A stretch of DNA of 48,239 bases from positions 10,196 through 58,434 of the forward strand of contig VAWU01000025.1 in the NCBI GenBank assembly GCA_005888325.1. Direction: 5' to 3'. The notes under the pieces were generated by a model. It was not told the origin of the DNA, made no database searches, and saw nothing but the letters and a program-made list of their open reading frames with translations. The position numbers were made by a program, and so were the translations under genes. Each line of letters starts with the position of its first letter. The stretch's first letter is position 1. The DNA is from Actinomycetota bacterium. GTDB lineage: Bacteria; Actinomycetota; Acidimicrobiia; Acidimicrobiales; AC-14. This document shows, piece by piece, positions 15,028-23,746 of this stretch.

Positions 15028-16448
15028 CGACCCTCGACGCCGAGGTCCTCGTGATCGGCTCGGGTGCCGGTGGCGCGGTGACCGCGGCCACCCTGGCCCG
15101 GGCCGGGCGCCGCGTCGTCGTGGTGGAGGAAGGCCCCTGGGTCGACCCCGACGCGCTCGAGCCCTTCTCGCTCGAGGAGATGGTGGCCAAGTACCGCCAC
15201 CGGGGGCTGTCCGCCGCGCTCGGCTCTCCCACCATCGCCTACGCCGAAGGCCGGTGCGTCGGCGGCAGCACCGAGATCAACAGCGGCCTCTGGCACCGCC
15301 TCCCGCCGTACCTGGCCGACGAATGGCGGCACACGTACCGCATCGACGAGTTCAGCCCCGAGACGCTCGATCGCTACGCCGAGGGCGTCGAGCGGGAGCT
15401 GTCCGTCTCACGGGTGCCCGGCGCGCCGCCGCCGTCGTCGGCCGTCCTGGAACGGGGAGCCACCAAGCTCGGTTGGCGCAACGTCGAGTTCTCCCGGGTG
15501 TTCCGCTACGACACGAACGGTCGGGGCGTGAAGCAGACGATGACGCGCACGCTCCTGCCCAGCGCGCTCGACGCCGGGGCATCGCTGATCGCCGATTGCA
15601 GCGTGACCCGGCTCCTGCGCAAGGGCGACCGGATCATCGGCGCCCGGTGCCGTCGTCGCCACGCCGGCGGTGCCGTCGAGCACATCACCATCCACGCCGA
15701 TCACGTCTTCGTCTGCGGCGGCGCCATCCAGACGCCCGCTCTCCTGCAGCGCAGCGGTGTGCGGCACGGCGTCGGCGCCGGCCTCAAGCTGCACCCCACG
15801 ATCAAGATCGCGGCCCGCTTCCCGCAACCGCTGGACCACGACGGCGTGCCGATGCACCGGATCACGGAGTTCGCGCCGAACCTCACCATCGGCGGCTCGG
15901 CCAGCCGGCGGGGACACGTCGCCATGGCCCTCGCGGAATCAGCAGGCGACTACCGCGACGCGCTCGACAACTGGGAGCACGTGCTCGTCTACTACGCGGC
16001 CATCCGCAGCGACGCCGGCGGACGGGTCATGGCGGTGCCGGGCGCACGGGCGCCCCTCGTCACGTACCGCCTCACCGAGGCCGACATGAGCCGGCTGGCG
16101 CGCGGGCTCGTGCACCTGGGCGAGGTGCTCCTGGCGGCAGGGGCGACCGAGCTGTACCCGTCGGTGGCCGACGGCCTCGTCGCCCGGCGCACCGAGGATC
16201 TGGTGGCGTGGTGGGACGCGGTCACGCGCCGCCGCACGAACCTCATGACCGTCCACATGACCTCGACCGTGCGCATGGGCGAGGAGCAGTCGCGGACGGG
16301 CGCGGACAGCTTCGGCCGCGTCTGGGGCTTCCGGAACCTGCGCGTCAACGACGCCTCGCTCCTGCCCGACGCCCCCGGCGTGAACCCGCAGTCGGCGACG
16401 ATGACCATCGCGGCCCGCAACGTCGCCCACTTCCTCGCCGAAGCGTGA
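15024..16448 (+). CDS. GMC-family FAD-dependent oxidoreductase
   Basis: 474 residues. The Rossmann FAD motif is VIGSGAGG (10-17). A second nucleotide-contact segment is GRCVGGSTEINSGLW, and HVFVCGGAIQTPALL is the usual mid-protein motif. The C-terminal NPQSATMTIAARNVAHFL is the conserved GMC end, with the active-site His region in TVHMTSTVRMG. GMC enzymes oxidise alcohols, sugars or sterols; the substrate is not evident. No twin-arginine signal is seen, so it is cytoplasmic. The start is fixed by the 4-base overlap with the small upstream gene. Confidence 0.9.
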   Translation: MTTLDAEVLVIGSGAGGAVTAATLARAGRRVVVVEEGPWVDPDALEPFSLEEMVAKYRHRGLSAALGSPTIAYAEGRCVGGSTEINSGLWHRLPPYLADEWRHTYRIDEFSPETLDRYAEGVERELSVSRVPGAPPPSSAVLERGATKLGWRNVEFSRVFRYDTNGRGVKQTMTRTLLPSALDAGASLIADCSVTRLLRKGDRIIGARCRRRHAGGAVEHITIHADHVFVCGGAIQTPALLQRSGVRHGVGAGLKLHPTIKIAARFPQPLDHDGVPMHRITEFAPNLTIGGSASRRGHVAMALAESAGDYRDALDNWEHVLVYYAAIRSDAGGRVMAVPGARAPLVTYRLTEADMSRLARGLVHLGEVLLAAGATELYPSVADGLVARRTEDLVAWWDAVTRRRTNLMTVHMTSTVRMGEEQSRTGADSFGRVWGFRNLRVNDASLLPDAPGVNPQSATMTIAARNVAHFLAEA

Positions 16449-16470
16449 CCCGGCACGCGTGACCCGGGAC
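16443..16470 (+). repeat. 14-bp tandem duplication containing the GMC stop codon
   Basis: GCGTGACCCGGCAC (16443-16456) is repeated as GCGTGACCCGGGAC (16457-16470). The first copy contains the GMC stop TGA (16446-16448). Confidence 0.8.
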
Positions 16471-16476
16471 GCGGGC

Positions 16477-16536
16477 GGAACCGAACTTCGTTCCTCCCCC
16501 GCCTGAGTAGGGTGGCCGCGGGCGATCTCGGGAGGA
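16477..16536 (+). promoter_or_regulatory. Control region of the pentose phosphate operon
   Basis: TAGGGT (16508-16513) is a good -10 and would give a ~20-base leader with GGAGGA (16531-16536) four bases before the GTG of tkt. An inverted repeat GGAAC-N8-GTTCC (16477-16494) overlaps the -35 position and may be an operator. No clear -35 consensus is seen. Confidence 0.45.
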
Positions 16537-16539
16537 GCC

Positions 16540-18516
16540 GTGGCCGACACCGATCTCGAGCAGCTGGGCATCAACGTCATCCGCGGTCTCGCCATGGATG
16601 CCCCACAACGCGCCAACTCGGGCCATCCCGGCACCGCCATGGCGCTGGCTCCGCTCGCCCACGTCCTGTGGACGCGCGTGATGCGGTACGACCCCACCGA
16701 CCCGGCGTGGCCCGACCGCGACCGGTTCGTGCTCTCCGCGGGCCACGCATGCATCCTCCTGTACTCGATGCTCTACCTCACCGGCTACGGGCTCACCCTC
16801 GACGACCTCAAGTCCTTCCGGCAATGGGGCAGCCGCACGCCCGGGCACCCCGAGGTGCACCACACGCCGGGGGTCGACATCACCACCGGCCCGCTCGGCC
16901 AGGGCTTCGCGAGCGCGGTCGGGATGGGCATCGCCGAGCGCTGGCTCCGCGCCCGCTTCGATCGCGAGATCTGCGACCACCACACGTTCGTCATCTGCAG
17001 CGACGGTGACCTGGAAGAGGGCATCAGCAACGAGGCCGCCTCCCTCGCCGGCCACCTGGGCCTCGGCCGCCTCGTCTACGTCTACGACGACAACCACATC
17101 TCGATCGACGGTCCCACCGAGCTCGCCTACAGCGACGATGTCGCCGGACGCTTCCGCGCCTACGGCTGGCACGTGCAGCAGCTCGGCGAGGCGGCCAACG
17201 ACACCAAGAAGCTCGAGTCCGCGCTGCGCCGGGCCAAGAACGTCGAGGACAAGCCGTCGCTCGTCATCGTGCGCAGCCACATCGGCTGGCCGTCACCGAG
17301 ATGGACCGACACCGAGCAGGCGCACGGCAACCCGCTCGGCGAGGACGACGTGCGCGCCACCAAGGAGATCCTCGGACTGCCACCCGACCAGACCTTCTGG
17401 GTGCCCGACGAGGTGGTCGAGATGTACCGCGAGGCGATCCCCCGCGGCCAGCGCCTCCGCAACGCGTGGCACACCCGCCTCGACGGGTGGACGGGCGATC
17501 GCGCCGAGCTCGACGCCTGCCTCGCGGGTCGCGGGCTCGCGGGCTGGGAGGCGAAGCTGCCGACGTGGGCGCCCGGCGAGTCGGTCGCCACCCGCCAAGC
17601 CGGTGGGCAGGTAGTCAACGCGCTGGCCGACGTGGTGCCCGGGCTGCTAGGCGGGGGCGCCGACCTCACCGGGAACACGGGCACCAACCTCAAGGACCAC
17701 GGCGTCCAGTCGAACGACGACCCCGGCGGCCGTCTGCTCTACTTCGGCATCCGCGAGCACGGCATGGGCGCCATCCTCAACGGAATGGCGCTGCACGGCG
17801 GCGTCCTCCCCTTCGGCGGCACCTTCTTCTGCTTCAGCGACTACATGCGTCCGGCCGTGCGCCTGGCCGCCCTGAGCGAGGCGCACGTCGTCTACCACTG
17901 GACCCACGACTCCGTCGGGCTCGGTGAGGACGGACCGACCCACCAGCCCGTCGAGCAGCTGGCCGCCATGCGGGCGATGCCGCAGCTGCGCGTGATCCGC
18001 CCGGCCGACGCCAACGAAACCGCACAGGCCTGGCGCGTCGCCGTCGACTCTGACGGCCCGACCGGGCTCGTGCTCTCTCGCCAGAGCGTGCCGGTGCTCG
18101 AGGGCACCGCGGGCAACGAGGGCGTGCAACGGGGCGGCTACGTGCTGGTCGAGGCGGACGGCGCGCCCGAGCTCGTCATCATCGGCACCGGCAGCGAGGT
18201 CCACGTCTGCGTCGAGGCGGCGCGGCTGCTCGCGGCGGACGGCGTCGCGGCGCGTGTCGTCTCGCTCCCGTCGTGGGAGCTCTTCGCCGAGCAGGACGAG
18301 GCGTACCGCGAGTCGGTGCTGCCGCCGGGACTGCCGCGCCTCGCAGTGGAGGCCGCGAGCCCCTTTGGCTGGGAGCGCTACGCGGACGACTCGGTGACCA
18401 TCGACCGCTTCGGCGCGTCCGCGCCGGGGAAGGTCGTCCTCGAGAACCTGGGCTTCACCCCCGCCAACGTGGCGGTGCGGGCCCGAGCCCTCCTCACCAA
18501 GACAAAGGGTCGATGA
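16540..18516 (+). CDS. tkt: Transketolase
   Basis: 658 residues, a thiamin-diphosphate enzyme moving two-carbon units between sugar phosphates. Motifs: [19 protein letters not shown] near residue 26, the TPP-binding [19 protein letters not shown] split around residue 155-172, [11 protein letters not shown] and [19 protein letters not shown] in the pyrimidine domain, ending in the C-terminal Rossmann domain. GTG 16540 has an ideal Shine-Dalgarno. First gene of tkt-tal-zwf-opcA-pgl; its stop overlaps the transaldolase ATG as ATGA. This gene order is common in actinobacteria and joins oxidative and non-oxidative pentose phosphate steps. Confidence 0.97.
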   Translation: MADTDLEQLGINVIRGLAMDAPQRANSGHPGTAMALAPLAHVLWTRVMRYDPTDPAWPDRDRFVLSAGHACILLYSMLYLTGYGLTLDDLKSFRQWGSRTPGHPEVHHTPGVDITTGPLGQGFASAVGMGIAERWLRARFDREICDHHTFVICSDGDLEEGISNEAASLAGHLGLGRLVYVYDDNHISIDGPTELAYSDDVAGRFRAYGWHVQQLGEAANDTKKLESALRRAKNVEDKPSLVIVRSHIGWPSPRWTDTEQAHGNPLGEDDVRATKEILGLPPDQTFWVPDEVVEMYREAIPRGQRLRNAWHTRLDGWTGDRAELDACLAGRGLAGWEAKLPTWAPGESVATRQAGGQVVNALADVVPGLLGGGADLTGNTGTNLKDHGVQSNDDPGGRLLYFGIREHGMGAILNGMALHGGVLPFGGTFFCFSDYMRPAVRLAALSEAHVVYHWTHDSVGLGEDGPTHQPVEQLAAMRAMPQLRVIRPADANETAQAWRVAVDSDGPTGLVLSRQSVPVLEGTAGNEGVQRGGYVLVEADGAPELVIIGTGSEVHVCVEAARLLAADGVAARVVSLPSWELFAEQDEAYRESVLPPGLPRLAVEAASPFGWERYADDSVTIDRFGASAPGKVVLENLGFTPANVAVRARALLTKTKGR

Positions 18517-19634
18517 TGAGCTCACGCGCTAGCGACACCAAGCTGCGACAACTGTTCCGGGAGCAGGGCCAGAGCCCGTGGCTCGACAATCTCAAGCGCG
18601 GCTACCTCGTGAGCGGGGAGCTGGCACGAATGGTCGAGTGCGGGATCCGGGGGATTACGTCGAACCCCACGATCTTCCAGAAGGCGATCTCCGCGAGCGG
18701 CGACTACGACAAGCAGTTCGACGCGCTGACCCGCCGCCACGAGTCGGTCGAGGACGCGTATTGGGACCTCGTGATCGACGACATCGAGCACGCGCTCCAG
18801 GTCCTGCGCGCCGTCTACGACGAGAGCGGGGGTGGTGACGGCTTCGTGTCGATCGAGCTCGCGCCCGGCCTCGCGCTGGACACCGAGGGGAGCATCGCAT
18901 CGGCGCGCGACCTCCACCGGCGGATCGCCCAACCCAACCTGTTCGTGAAGATCCCCGCGACTGCAGAGGGCGTGCCCGCCATCCGCCAGATGATCAGCGA
19001 GGGCCGCAGCATCAACATCACGCTGATCTTCTCGCTCGAGCGCTACGCGGACGTGATCGAGGCCTACCTCTCGGGCCTCGAGGCCTACGACGGCGACCTG
19101 GCGCCGGTGCACAGCGTGGCCTCGTTCTTCGTCAGCCGGGTCGACACCGAGGTCGATCGCCGTCTCAACGCGATCGGCACGCCCGACGCGCTGGCGTTGC
19201 GCGGCAAGGCAGCCGTCGCCCAGGCGAAGCTCGCGTACCAACTCTTCCTCGAGCAGTTCTCGGGCGCGCGCTGGGAGCGTCTCACCAAACGGGGCGCCCG
19301 GGTGCAGCGGCCGCTGTGGGCCTCGACGTCGACCAAGAACCCCAACTATCCCGACACCCTCTACGTCGACGATCTCATCGGGCCCGACACCATCAACACG
19401 ATGCCCGAGAGCACGATCGAGGCGTTCGAGGATCACGGTCGCATCGCCCGCACGATCGACGAGGGCGTCGACGACTCGCGCGCCGTCATGGCGTCTCTCG
19501 CGGCGGTCGGCGTCGACATGGTCGACGTCGGTCGGGTACTCGAGGACGAGGGCGTGGCTTCCTTCGCCAAGTCGTTCGACGAGCTCATCGAGACGTTGCG
19601 CGAGAAGGGCGACCGCCTGGCCGGAACGGCGTGA
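18513..19634 (+). CDS. tal: Transaldolase (actinobacterial long form)
   Basis: 373 residues, moving dihydroxyacetone units between sugar phosphates through a lysine Schiff base. The catalytic lysine lies in NLFVKIPAT (~residue 146). Other marks are GITSNPTIFQKAI, INITLIFSLERYADVI and PLWASTSTKNPNYPDTLYV (shown as pieces). The length and the C-terminal DELIETLREKGDRL are those of the actinobacterial form rather than the ~315-residue TalB. ATG 18513 overlaps the tkt stop; a second ATG follows directly. Its own stop overlaps the zwf GTG. Confidence 0.96.
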   Translation: MMSSRASDTKLRQLFREQGQSPWLDNLKRGYLVSGELARMVECGIRGITSNPTIFQKAISASGDYDKQFDALTRRHESVEDAYWDLVIDDIEHALQVLRAVYDESGGGDGFVSIELAPGLALDTEGSIASARDLHRRIAQPNLFVKIPATAEGVPAIRQMISEGRSINITLIFSLERYADVIEAYLSGLEAYDGDLAPVHSVASFFVSRVDTEVDRRLNAIGTPDALALRGKAAVAQAKLAYQLFLEQFSGARWERLTKRGARVQRPLWASTSTKNPNYPDTLYVDDLIGPDTINTMPESTIEAFEDHGRIARTIDEGVDDSRAVMASLAAVGVDMVDVGRVLEDEGVASFAKSFDELIETLREKGDRLAGTA

Positions 19635-21160
19635 GCGACACCAACCCACTGACGGAGGCGGTGGGCGACAAGGTGGCGCCTCCGGCCGTCCTCGTCGTGT
19701 TCGGCGCGTCCGGCGACCTCACCAGTCGCAAGCTCATGCCCGCGGTGGAGCGGCTCGCCCTGCGCCGGCTGCTGCCCGCCGGCTTCTCAGTCGTAGGCGT
19801 GGCGCGCACCGAGATGGCCGACGACGACTTCCGCGAGCGCATGCGCGTCGCGGTCGAGAAGCTGGGGGGAGGTGGCGACGAGGCGGGGCCGGTGTGGGCC
19901 GCGTTCACCGGCGGCTTCCGCTACGTGGCCGGCGACTACGGCTCCCCCGAGACGTTCGACCAGCTCAAATCGGTGCTGGACCAGCTGGACCGCGAGCGTG
20001 GCACCAGCGGCAACCGGCTGTACTACTTGGCCACGCCGCCGGCCACCTTCCCGGTGATCGTGAGCGGGCTCGCAGAGCACGGGCTCAACCGGCCGACGAC
20101 CGATGGTGCGTTCGTGCGCATCGTCATCGAGAAGCCGTACGGACACGACGAGCAGAGTGCCCGCGACCTCGACGCGGAGGTGCACGCCGGGTTCGCCGAG
20201 GACCAGGTGTACCGCATCGACCACTACCTCGGGAAGGAGACGGTCCAGAACGTCCTCGCCCTCCGCTTCGCGAACACGATCTTCGAGCCCATCTGGAACC
20301 GGCGCTACGTCGACCACGTGCAGATCACCGTCGCCGAAGAGCTCGGGGTGGGTCACCGCGGGAGCTTCTACGAGAAGGCGGGCGCGCTGCGCGACATCGT
20401 GCAGAACCACGTCATGCAGGTGCTCGCGCTCACGCTCATGGAGCCGCCTGCGACCTTCGACGCCGATGGCATCCGCGACGAGAAGGTGAAGGCGCTCAAG
20501 GCGGTGGACGTGATGTCCGTCGATGAGGTCGCTGAGCACGTGGTGCGGGCGCAGTACACGGCCGGGTGGGTCGGGGGCGAAGAGGTGCCCGGCTACCGCG
20601 ACGCGGTGGGCGTCGACCCGCACAGCCAGACCGAGACCTACATGGCGATGCGACTCAAGGTCGACAACTGGCGGTGGGCGGGCGTGCCGTTCTACGTGCG
20701 CACGGGCAAGCGCCTGCCCAAGCGCGTCACCGAGGTCGCGATGGAGTTCCACCGTCCACCGCACCTGGCGTTCAACGAGAGGCAGGCCATCGGGCTGGCC
20801 CCCGACGCCCTCGTCCTTCGCATTCAACCCGACGAGGGCATCACGCTGCGCTTCGGCGCCAAGGTCCCGGGCCAGGAGTTCCAGGTGCGGTCGGTCTCGA
20901 TGGACTTCTTCTATGGCGCCGCCTTCCTTGAAGAGACGCCCGAGGCATATGAACGGCTGCTCCTCGACGCGCTCGTCGGCGACCAGACCCTCTTCATCCG
21001 CAGCGACGAGGTCGAGCAGGCGTGGCAGATCGTCGACCCCATCCTGCGCGCGTGGGCGGACGAGACCGCGCCGCTGGCGCGCTACGAAGCCGGCGGCTGG
21101 GGGCCGGCGGAGGCCGACCAGCTCCTCGCGCGCGACGGGCGGCAGTGGCGGAAGCCGTGA
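19631..21160 (+). CDS. zwf: Glucose-6-phosphate 1-dehydrogenase
   Basis: 509 residues, committing glucose-6-phosphate to the pentose phosphate pathway with production of NAD(P)H. The dinucleotide motif is FGASGDLTSRK (24-34). EKPYGHD and RIDHYLGKETVQN contain the active-site lysine and histidine. The C-terminal domain has YVRTGKRLPKRVTEV. GTG 19631 overlaps the tal stop (GTGA) and the zwf stop overlaps opcA (GTGA). The partner OpcA, needed for G6PD assembly or activity in many actinobacteria and cyanobacteria, is the next gene. Confidence 0.97.
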   Translation: MSDTNPLTEAVGDKVAPPAVLVVFGASGDLTSRKLMPAVERLALRRLLPAGFSVVGVARTEMADDDFRERMRVAVEKLGGGGDEAGPVWAAFTGGFRYVAGDYGSPETFDQLKSVLDQLDRERGTSGNRLYYLATPPATFPVIVSGLAEHGLNRPTTDGAFVRIVIEKPYGHDEQSARDLDAEVHAGFAEDQVYRIDHYLGKETVQNVLALRFANTIFEPIWNRRYVDHVQITVAEELGVGHRGSFYEKAGALRDIVQNHVMQVLALTLMEPPATFDADGIRDEKVKALKAVDVMSVDEVAEHVVRAQYTAGWVGGEEVPGYRDAVGVDPHSQTETYMAMRLKVDNWRWAGVPFYVRTGKRLPKRVTEVAMEFHRPPHLAFNERQAIGLAPDALVLRIQPDEGITLRFGAKVPGQEFQVRSVSMDFFYGAAFLEETPEAYERLLLDALVGDQTLFIRSDEVEQAWQIVDPILRAWADETAPLARYEAGGWGPAEADQLLARDGRQWRKP

Positions 21161-22182
21161 CCGCCGACGGGCCGCGGTCCGACGACGCTGAGCCCAAGAG
21201 CGCGCCGATCACGACGCTCGGATCGTGGGAGGGCGACGGCGTCACCGTCGCCCAGATCGCGGCGGCGCTGTCCGAGCTGCGCCGGCACGAGCAGCGGGCG
21301 GCCGTGCGCACGAGCGTGCTGACGCTCGTGGCCGTGGTTCGCGACCCCGAGATCGTCGACGTGACCATCGACACGGTGCGCGAGCTCGGCGCCCGTCATC
21401 CGTCGCGCACGCTCGTCCTCGTGGTCGCCGACACCGACGACGACCCCGGCATCGACGCCATCGTCTCCGTGCACAGCCTGCGCGACCAGGGGCCGACGGT
21501 GTGCTTCGAGGACGTCGTGCTCCGGGTGCGGGGACCCGCCCGCTGGCACCTCGACTCGCTCATCGAGCCGTTCACCCTCCCCGACCTCCCCGTCGCCGTC
21601 TGGCTGCCCAACCGGCTGCCCTCGCCGGGCGATCCCCTGCTCCGGACCGCCGATCGCCTCGTCGTCGACACCCGGGCGATCGGTGACCAGCCCGACTCCC
21701 TGGCCCAGGTGGCCCGCCTGCTGCGGCGCCTGCCGGTCACCGACCTGTCGTGGGTGCGCATCGCCCCGTGGCGTAGCCTGTTGGCGGGCCTGTTCGAGGG
21801 CCACGCCTCGCGCCCGTTCCTCGATCACGTCACCCGCGTCGAGGTGGCCGGGCACTACGGTCCCCGTCACCTCCTGGCCGGTTGGCTCATGGCCACCCTG
21901 GAGCTCACCCGAGCGCACGTCCACATCGAGGAAGCCGAGCACGTGTCGATCCACATCTCCGCCGAGCACGAAGGGCGCGTCGGACGGTTCGCGGTGGCGC
22001 GACCCGCGGCCGAGCGCGTCATCCACTCGTCGGTCGAGATCGACGACGGCCCCACGATCGACCAGACGTGGCGCCTGCGCGCCCGCTGGCCCTCGCGCTC
22101 GCTCGCGGACGCGCTCACGCGCATGGGCGACGACCCGGTGTACCGGCGGGCGCTGCGGGGCGCGCTGGAGCTCGTGTCGTGA
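21157..22182 (+). CDS. opcA: Glucose-6-phosphate dehydrogenase assembly protein OpcA
   Basis: 341 residues, the allosteric or assembly partner of G6PD. Family segments include RTSVLTLVAVV, LPDLPVAVWLPNRLP, DRLVVDTRAIGDQPDSL and the W-rich TDLSWVRIAPWRSLLAGLF. The position between zwf and pgl is the conserved actinobacterial arrangement. GTG 21157 overlaps the zwf stop by four bases. No catalytic site is expected. The first ~25 residues are polar and likely disordered. Confidence 0.94.
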   Translation: MTADGPRSDDAEPKSAPITTLGSWEGDGVTVAQIAAALSELRRHEQRAAVRTSVLTLVAVVRDPEIVDVTIDTVRELGARHPSRTLVLVVADTDDDPGIDAIVSVHSLRDQGPTVCFEDVVLRVRGPARWHLDSLIEPFTLPDLPVAVWLPNRLPSPGDPLLRTADRLVVDTRAIGDQPDSLAQVARLLRRLPVTDLSWVRIAPWRSLLAGLFEGHASRPFLDHVTRVEVAGHYGPRHLLAGWLMATLELTRAHVHIEEAEHVSIHISAEHEGRVGRFAVARPAAERVIHSSVEIDDGPTIDQTWRLRARWPSRSLADALTRMGDDPVYRRALRGALELVS

Positions 22183-22195
22183 GCGGGGTGCGCGC

Positions 22196-22864
22196 GTGAA
22201 CGGCGAGCTCATCGTGGTGGACGACGTGGCGGGTGAGTTCGCGGAACGCGTGATCGAGGCGTTCCACAACCGGCCCGGTGAAGGGTTCTCGATGGCGCTG
22301 TCGGGCGGCGACACCGCCCGCCGCTGCTACGAGCGCCTGGCCGCCGACGGTGGCGACCAGATCGACTGGTGGCAGGTCGACGTCTACTGGGGCGACGAAC
22401 GGTGTGTGCCCCCTGACGACCACGACTCCAACCAGTGGCTGGGGCGCAAGGCGCTGCTCGAGCGGGTCGGCGCGGCCAACGCCGTCTACCCCATGCGCTG
22501 CGACGAGGGGCCCGACCCCTATCAGCAGCGGGTGGCGCAGCTGGGGCACTTCGACCTCGTGCACCTCGGCCTCGGCCCCGACGGGCACACCGCGTCGCTG
22601 TTCCCCGGATCCGCCGCGCTCGATGCCGACGAAGGGCGGCTCGTCGTCATGAACGAGGACCCGCGGGGCAACAACCCGCACCCGCGCATGACGCTCACCT
22701 TCTCCGCCATCGCCCGCAGCCGCCTCGTGCTCGTCACCGCGTCTGGCGAGGGCCGGCGCTGGGCGCTGGCCGCGGTGTGCAACGGCGAGGACGTGCCCGC
22801 CGCGCGCATCCGCGCCGATCGCGTCGTCTGGCTCGCAGACCGCGAAGCCGCGGCCGGGCTCTGA
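22196..22864 (+). CDS. pgl: 6-phosphogluconolactonase
   Basis: 222 residues, hydrolysing 6-phosphogluconolactone made by G6PD. Motifs: MALSGGDTARRCYERL near residue 32, the block VYWGDERCVPPDDHDSNQ near residue 63-80 and LGLGPDGHTASLFPG near residue 125. GTG 22196 is the first start consistent with the family N-terminus and lies 13 bases after the opcA stop. This is the last gene of the operon; gnd and pgi are not in the window. The convergent lipoprotein gene ends 44 bases downstream and no clear terminator hairpin lies between them. Confidence 0.95.
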   Translation: MNGELIVVDDVAGEFAERVIEAFHNRPGEGFSMALSGGDTARRCYERLAADGGDQIDWWQVDVYWGDERCVPPDDHDSNQWLGRKALLERVGAANAVYPMRCDEGPDPYQQRVAQLGHFDLVHLGLGPDGHTASLFPGSAALDADEGRLVVMNEDPRGNNPHPRMTLTFSAIARSRLVLVTASGEGRRWALAAVCNGEDVPAARIRADRVVWLADREAAAGL

Positions 22865-22908
22865 AGGGCAGGCGGCCCCCCGTTCCGGTCACGGCGCGCG
22901 GGCACCCG

Positions 22909-23643
22909 TCAGGCGCGGCTCGCGATCTTCGTCATCAACGCCTGCTCGAGGTCTGAGGGGAACGGCGTCGGCGAGGCCACGAACGAGGCGGACACCAGCG
23001 CCCGTCCCTTCACGAACACCACCAGGTCCGACGCCACCGGGATGTCCTCACCTCGGATGGTGCGGAGGACGGCGATGGCGCGCATCGCAACCGCGTCGTC
23101 GCCGTACCGAGTGGTCAACGGGAGAGCATCGACGCGCACGTCGCCGAGGAAGAGCGTGGTCGTGGTCTGGTCCACCGACGTGGGCACCGGCTCCAGCTCG
23201 CGCGTCGTGCTCTGGATGGCCTGCTTGAAGCAGAACTGCGCGCGCGCCGTCTTCAACCCCGCCAGGTCCGACCGGGCGGCGGCCACCGAGGGGGCGAACG
23301 TCACGTTTGAGCTGACGTGCAGCGCTCCGAGCACGAACCCCTCCGAGCTGGCGCCGGCGGTTGCGGCCGAGGCGTCCTGCTCCTGCGCGAGGCAGTCCTC
23401 GATGGTGCGGTCGACCTCGTCGCTGCCGCCCTCCCCGGCGGTGCCCACCGCCGCCGCCTTCGACCAGCCCGCGGGGAAGTCCGCGCCGGTGAAGTTGATG
23501 CGCACGGCGCGGGCCTGATCGGCCTGAGACAGCTCCTGCTTCCGCGTGCCACCGCCACCGCAGCCGGCGACGAGCGCGCACGCCACGACGACGGCGCTCA
23601 GCCGACGGACCCGGCGAGCCGTCATCGTGCGCGTGCTCGGCAT
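22909..23643 (-). CDS. Putative secreted lipoprotein
   Basis: About 244 residues with a basic N-terminus, hydrophobic segment and lipobox LVAGC at about residues 25-29, followed by a Gly linker. The mature part has an Asp/Glu-rich mixed sequence with two further cysteines (EDCLAQEQ and ARAQFCFKQ) that could form a disulfide. It resembles PknH sensor-like or 'DUF' lipoproteins in general shape but I do not recognise a specific family. ATG 23643 has AGGGGAGGG just upstream; GTG 23646 is equally possible. Upstream lies a 14-bp tandem repeat shared with the divergent fbiC promoter region. Confidence 0.8.
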   Translation of the reverse strand: MPSTRTMTARRVRRLSAVVVACALVAGCGGGGTRKQELSQADQARAVRINFTGADFPAGWSKAAAVGTAGEGGSDEVDRTIEDCLAQEQDASAATAGASSEGFVLGALHVSSNVTFAPSVAAARSDLAGLKTARAQFCFKQAIQSTTRELEPVPTSVDQTTTTLFLGDVRVDALPLTTRYGDDAVAMRAIAVLRTIRGEDIPVASDLVVFVKGRALVSASFVASPTPFPSDLEQALMTKIASRA

Positions 23644-23660
23644 CACGGGCTCCCTCCCCT

Positions 23661-23716
23661 GAAGTCGTCTCCCCGAAGTCGTCTCCCCGAAGTCGTCTCC
23701 CCGAACTCGTCACCAT
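23661..23716. repeat. 14-bp tandem repeat between lipoprotein gene and fbiC
   Basis: Three exact copies of GAAGTCGTCTCCCC (23661-23674, 23675-23688, 23689-23702) and a fourth diverged copy (23703-23716). On the minus strand each copy carries GGGGAG, an SD-like string, just upstream of the lipoprotein start. Confidence 0.9.
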
Positions 23717-23733
23717 TGCTCGCCGGGCCGCAA

Positions 23734-23739
23734 TAGGGT
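23734..23739 (+). promoter_or_regulatory. Leaderless -10 element of fbiC
   Basis: TAGGGT followed by seven bases and ATG 23747. This decides for ATG 23747 over the in-frame GTG 23738, which would overlap the hexamer. Confidence 0.6.
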
Positions 23740-23746
23740 GACATCC

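Noticed and set aside
22865-22908. Terminator between pgl and the lipoprotein gene
   Set aside because: GC-rich but no stem longer than a few bases could be found.
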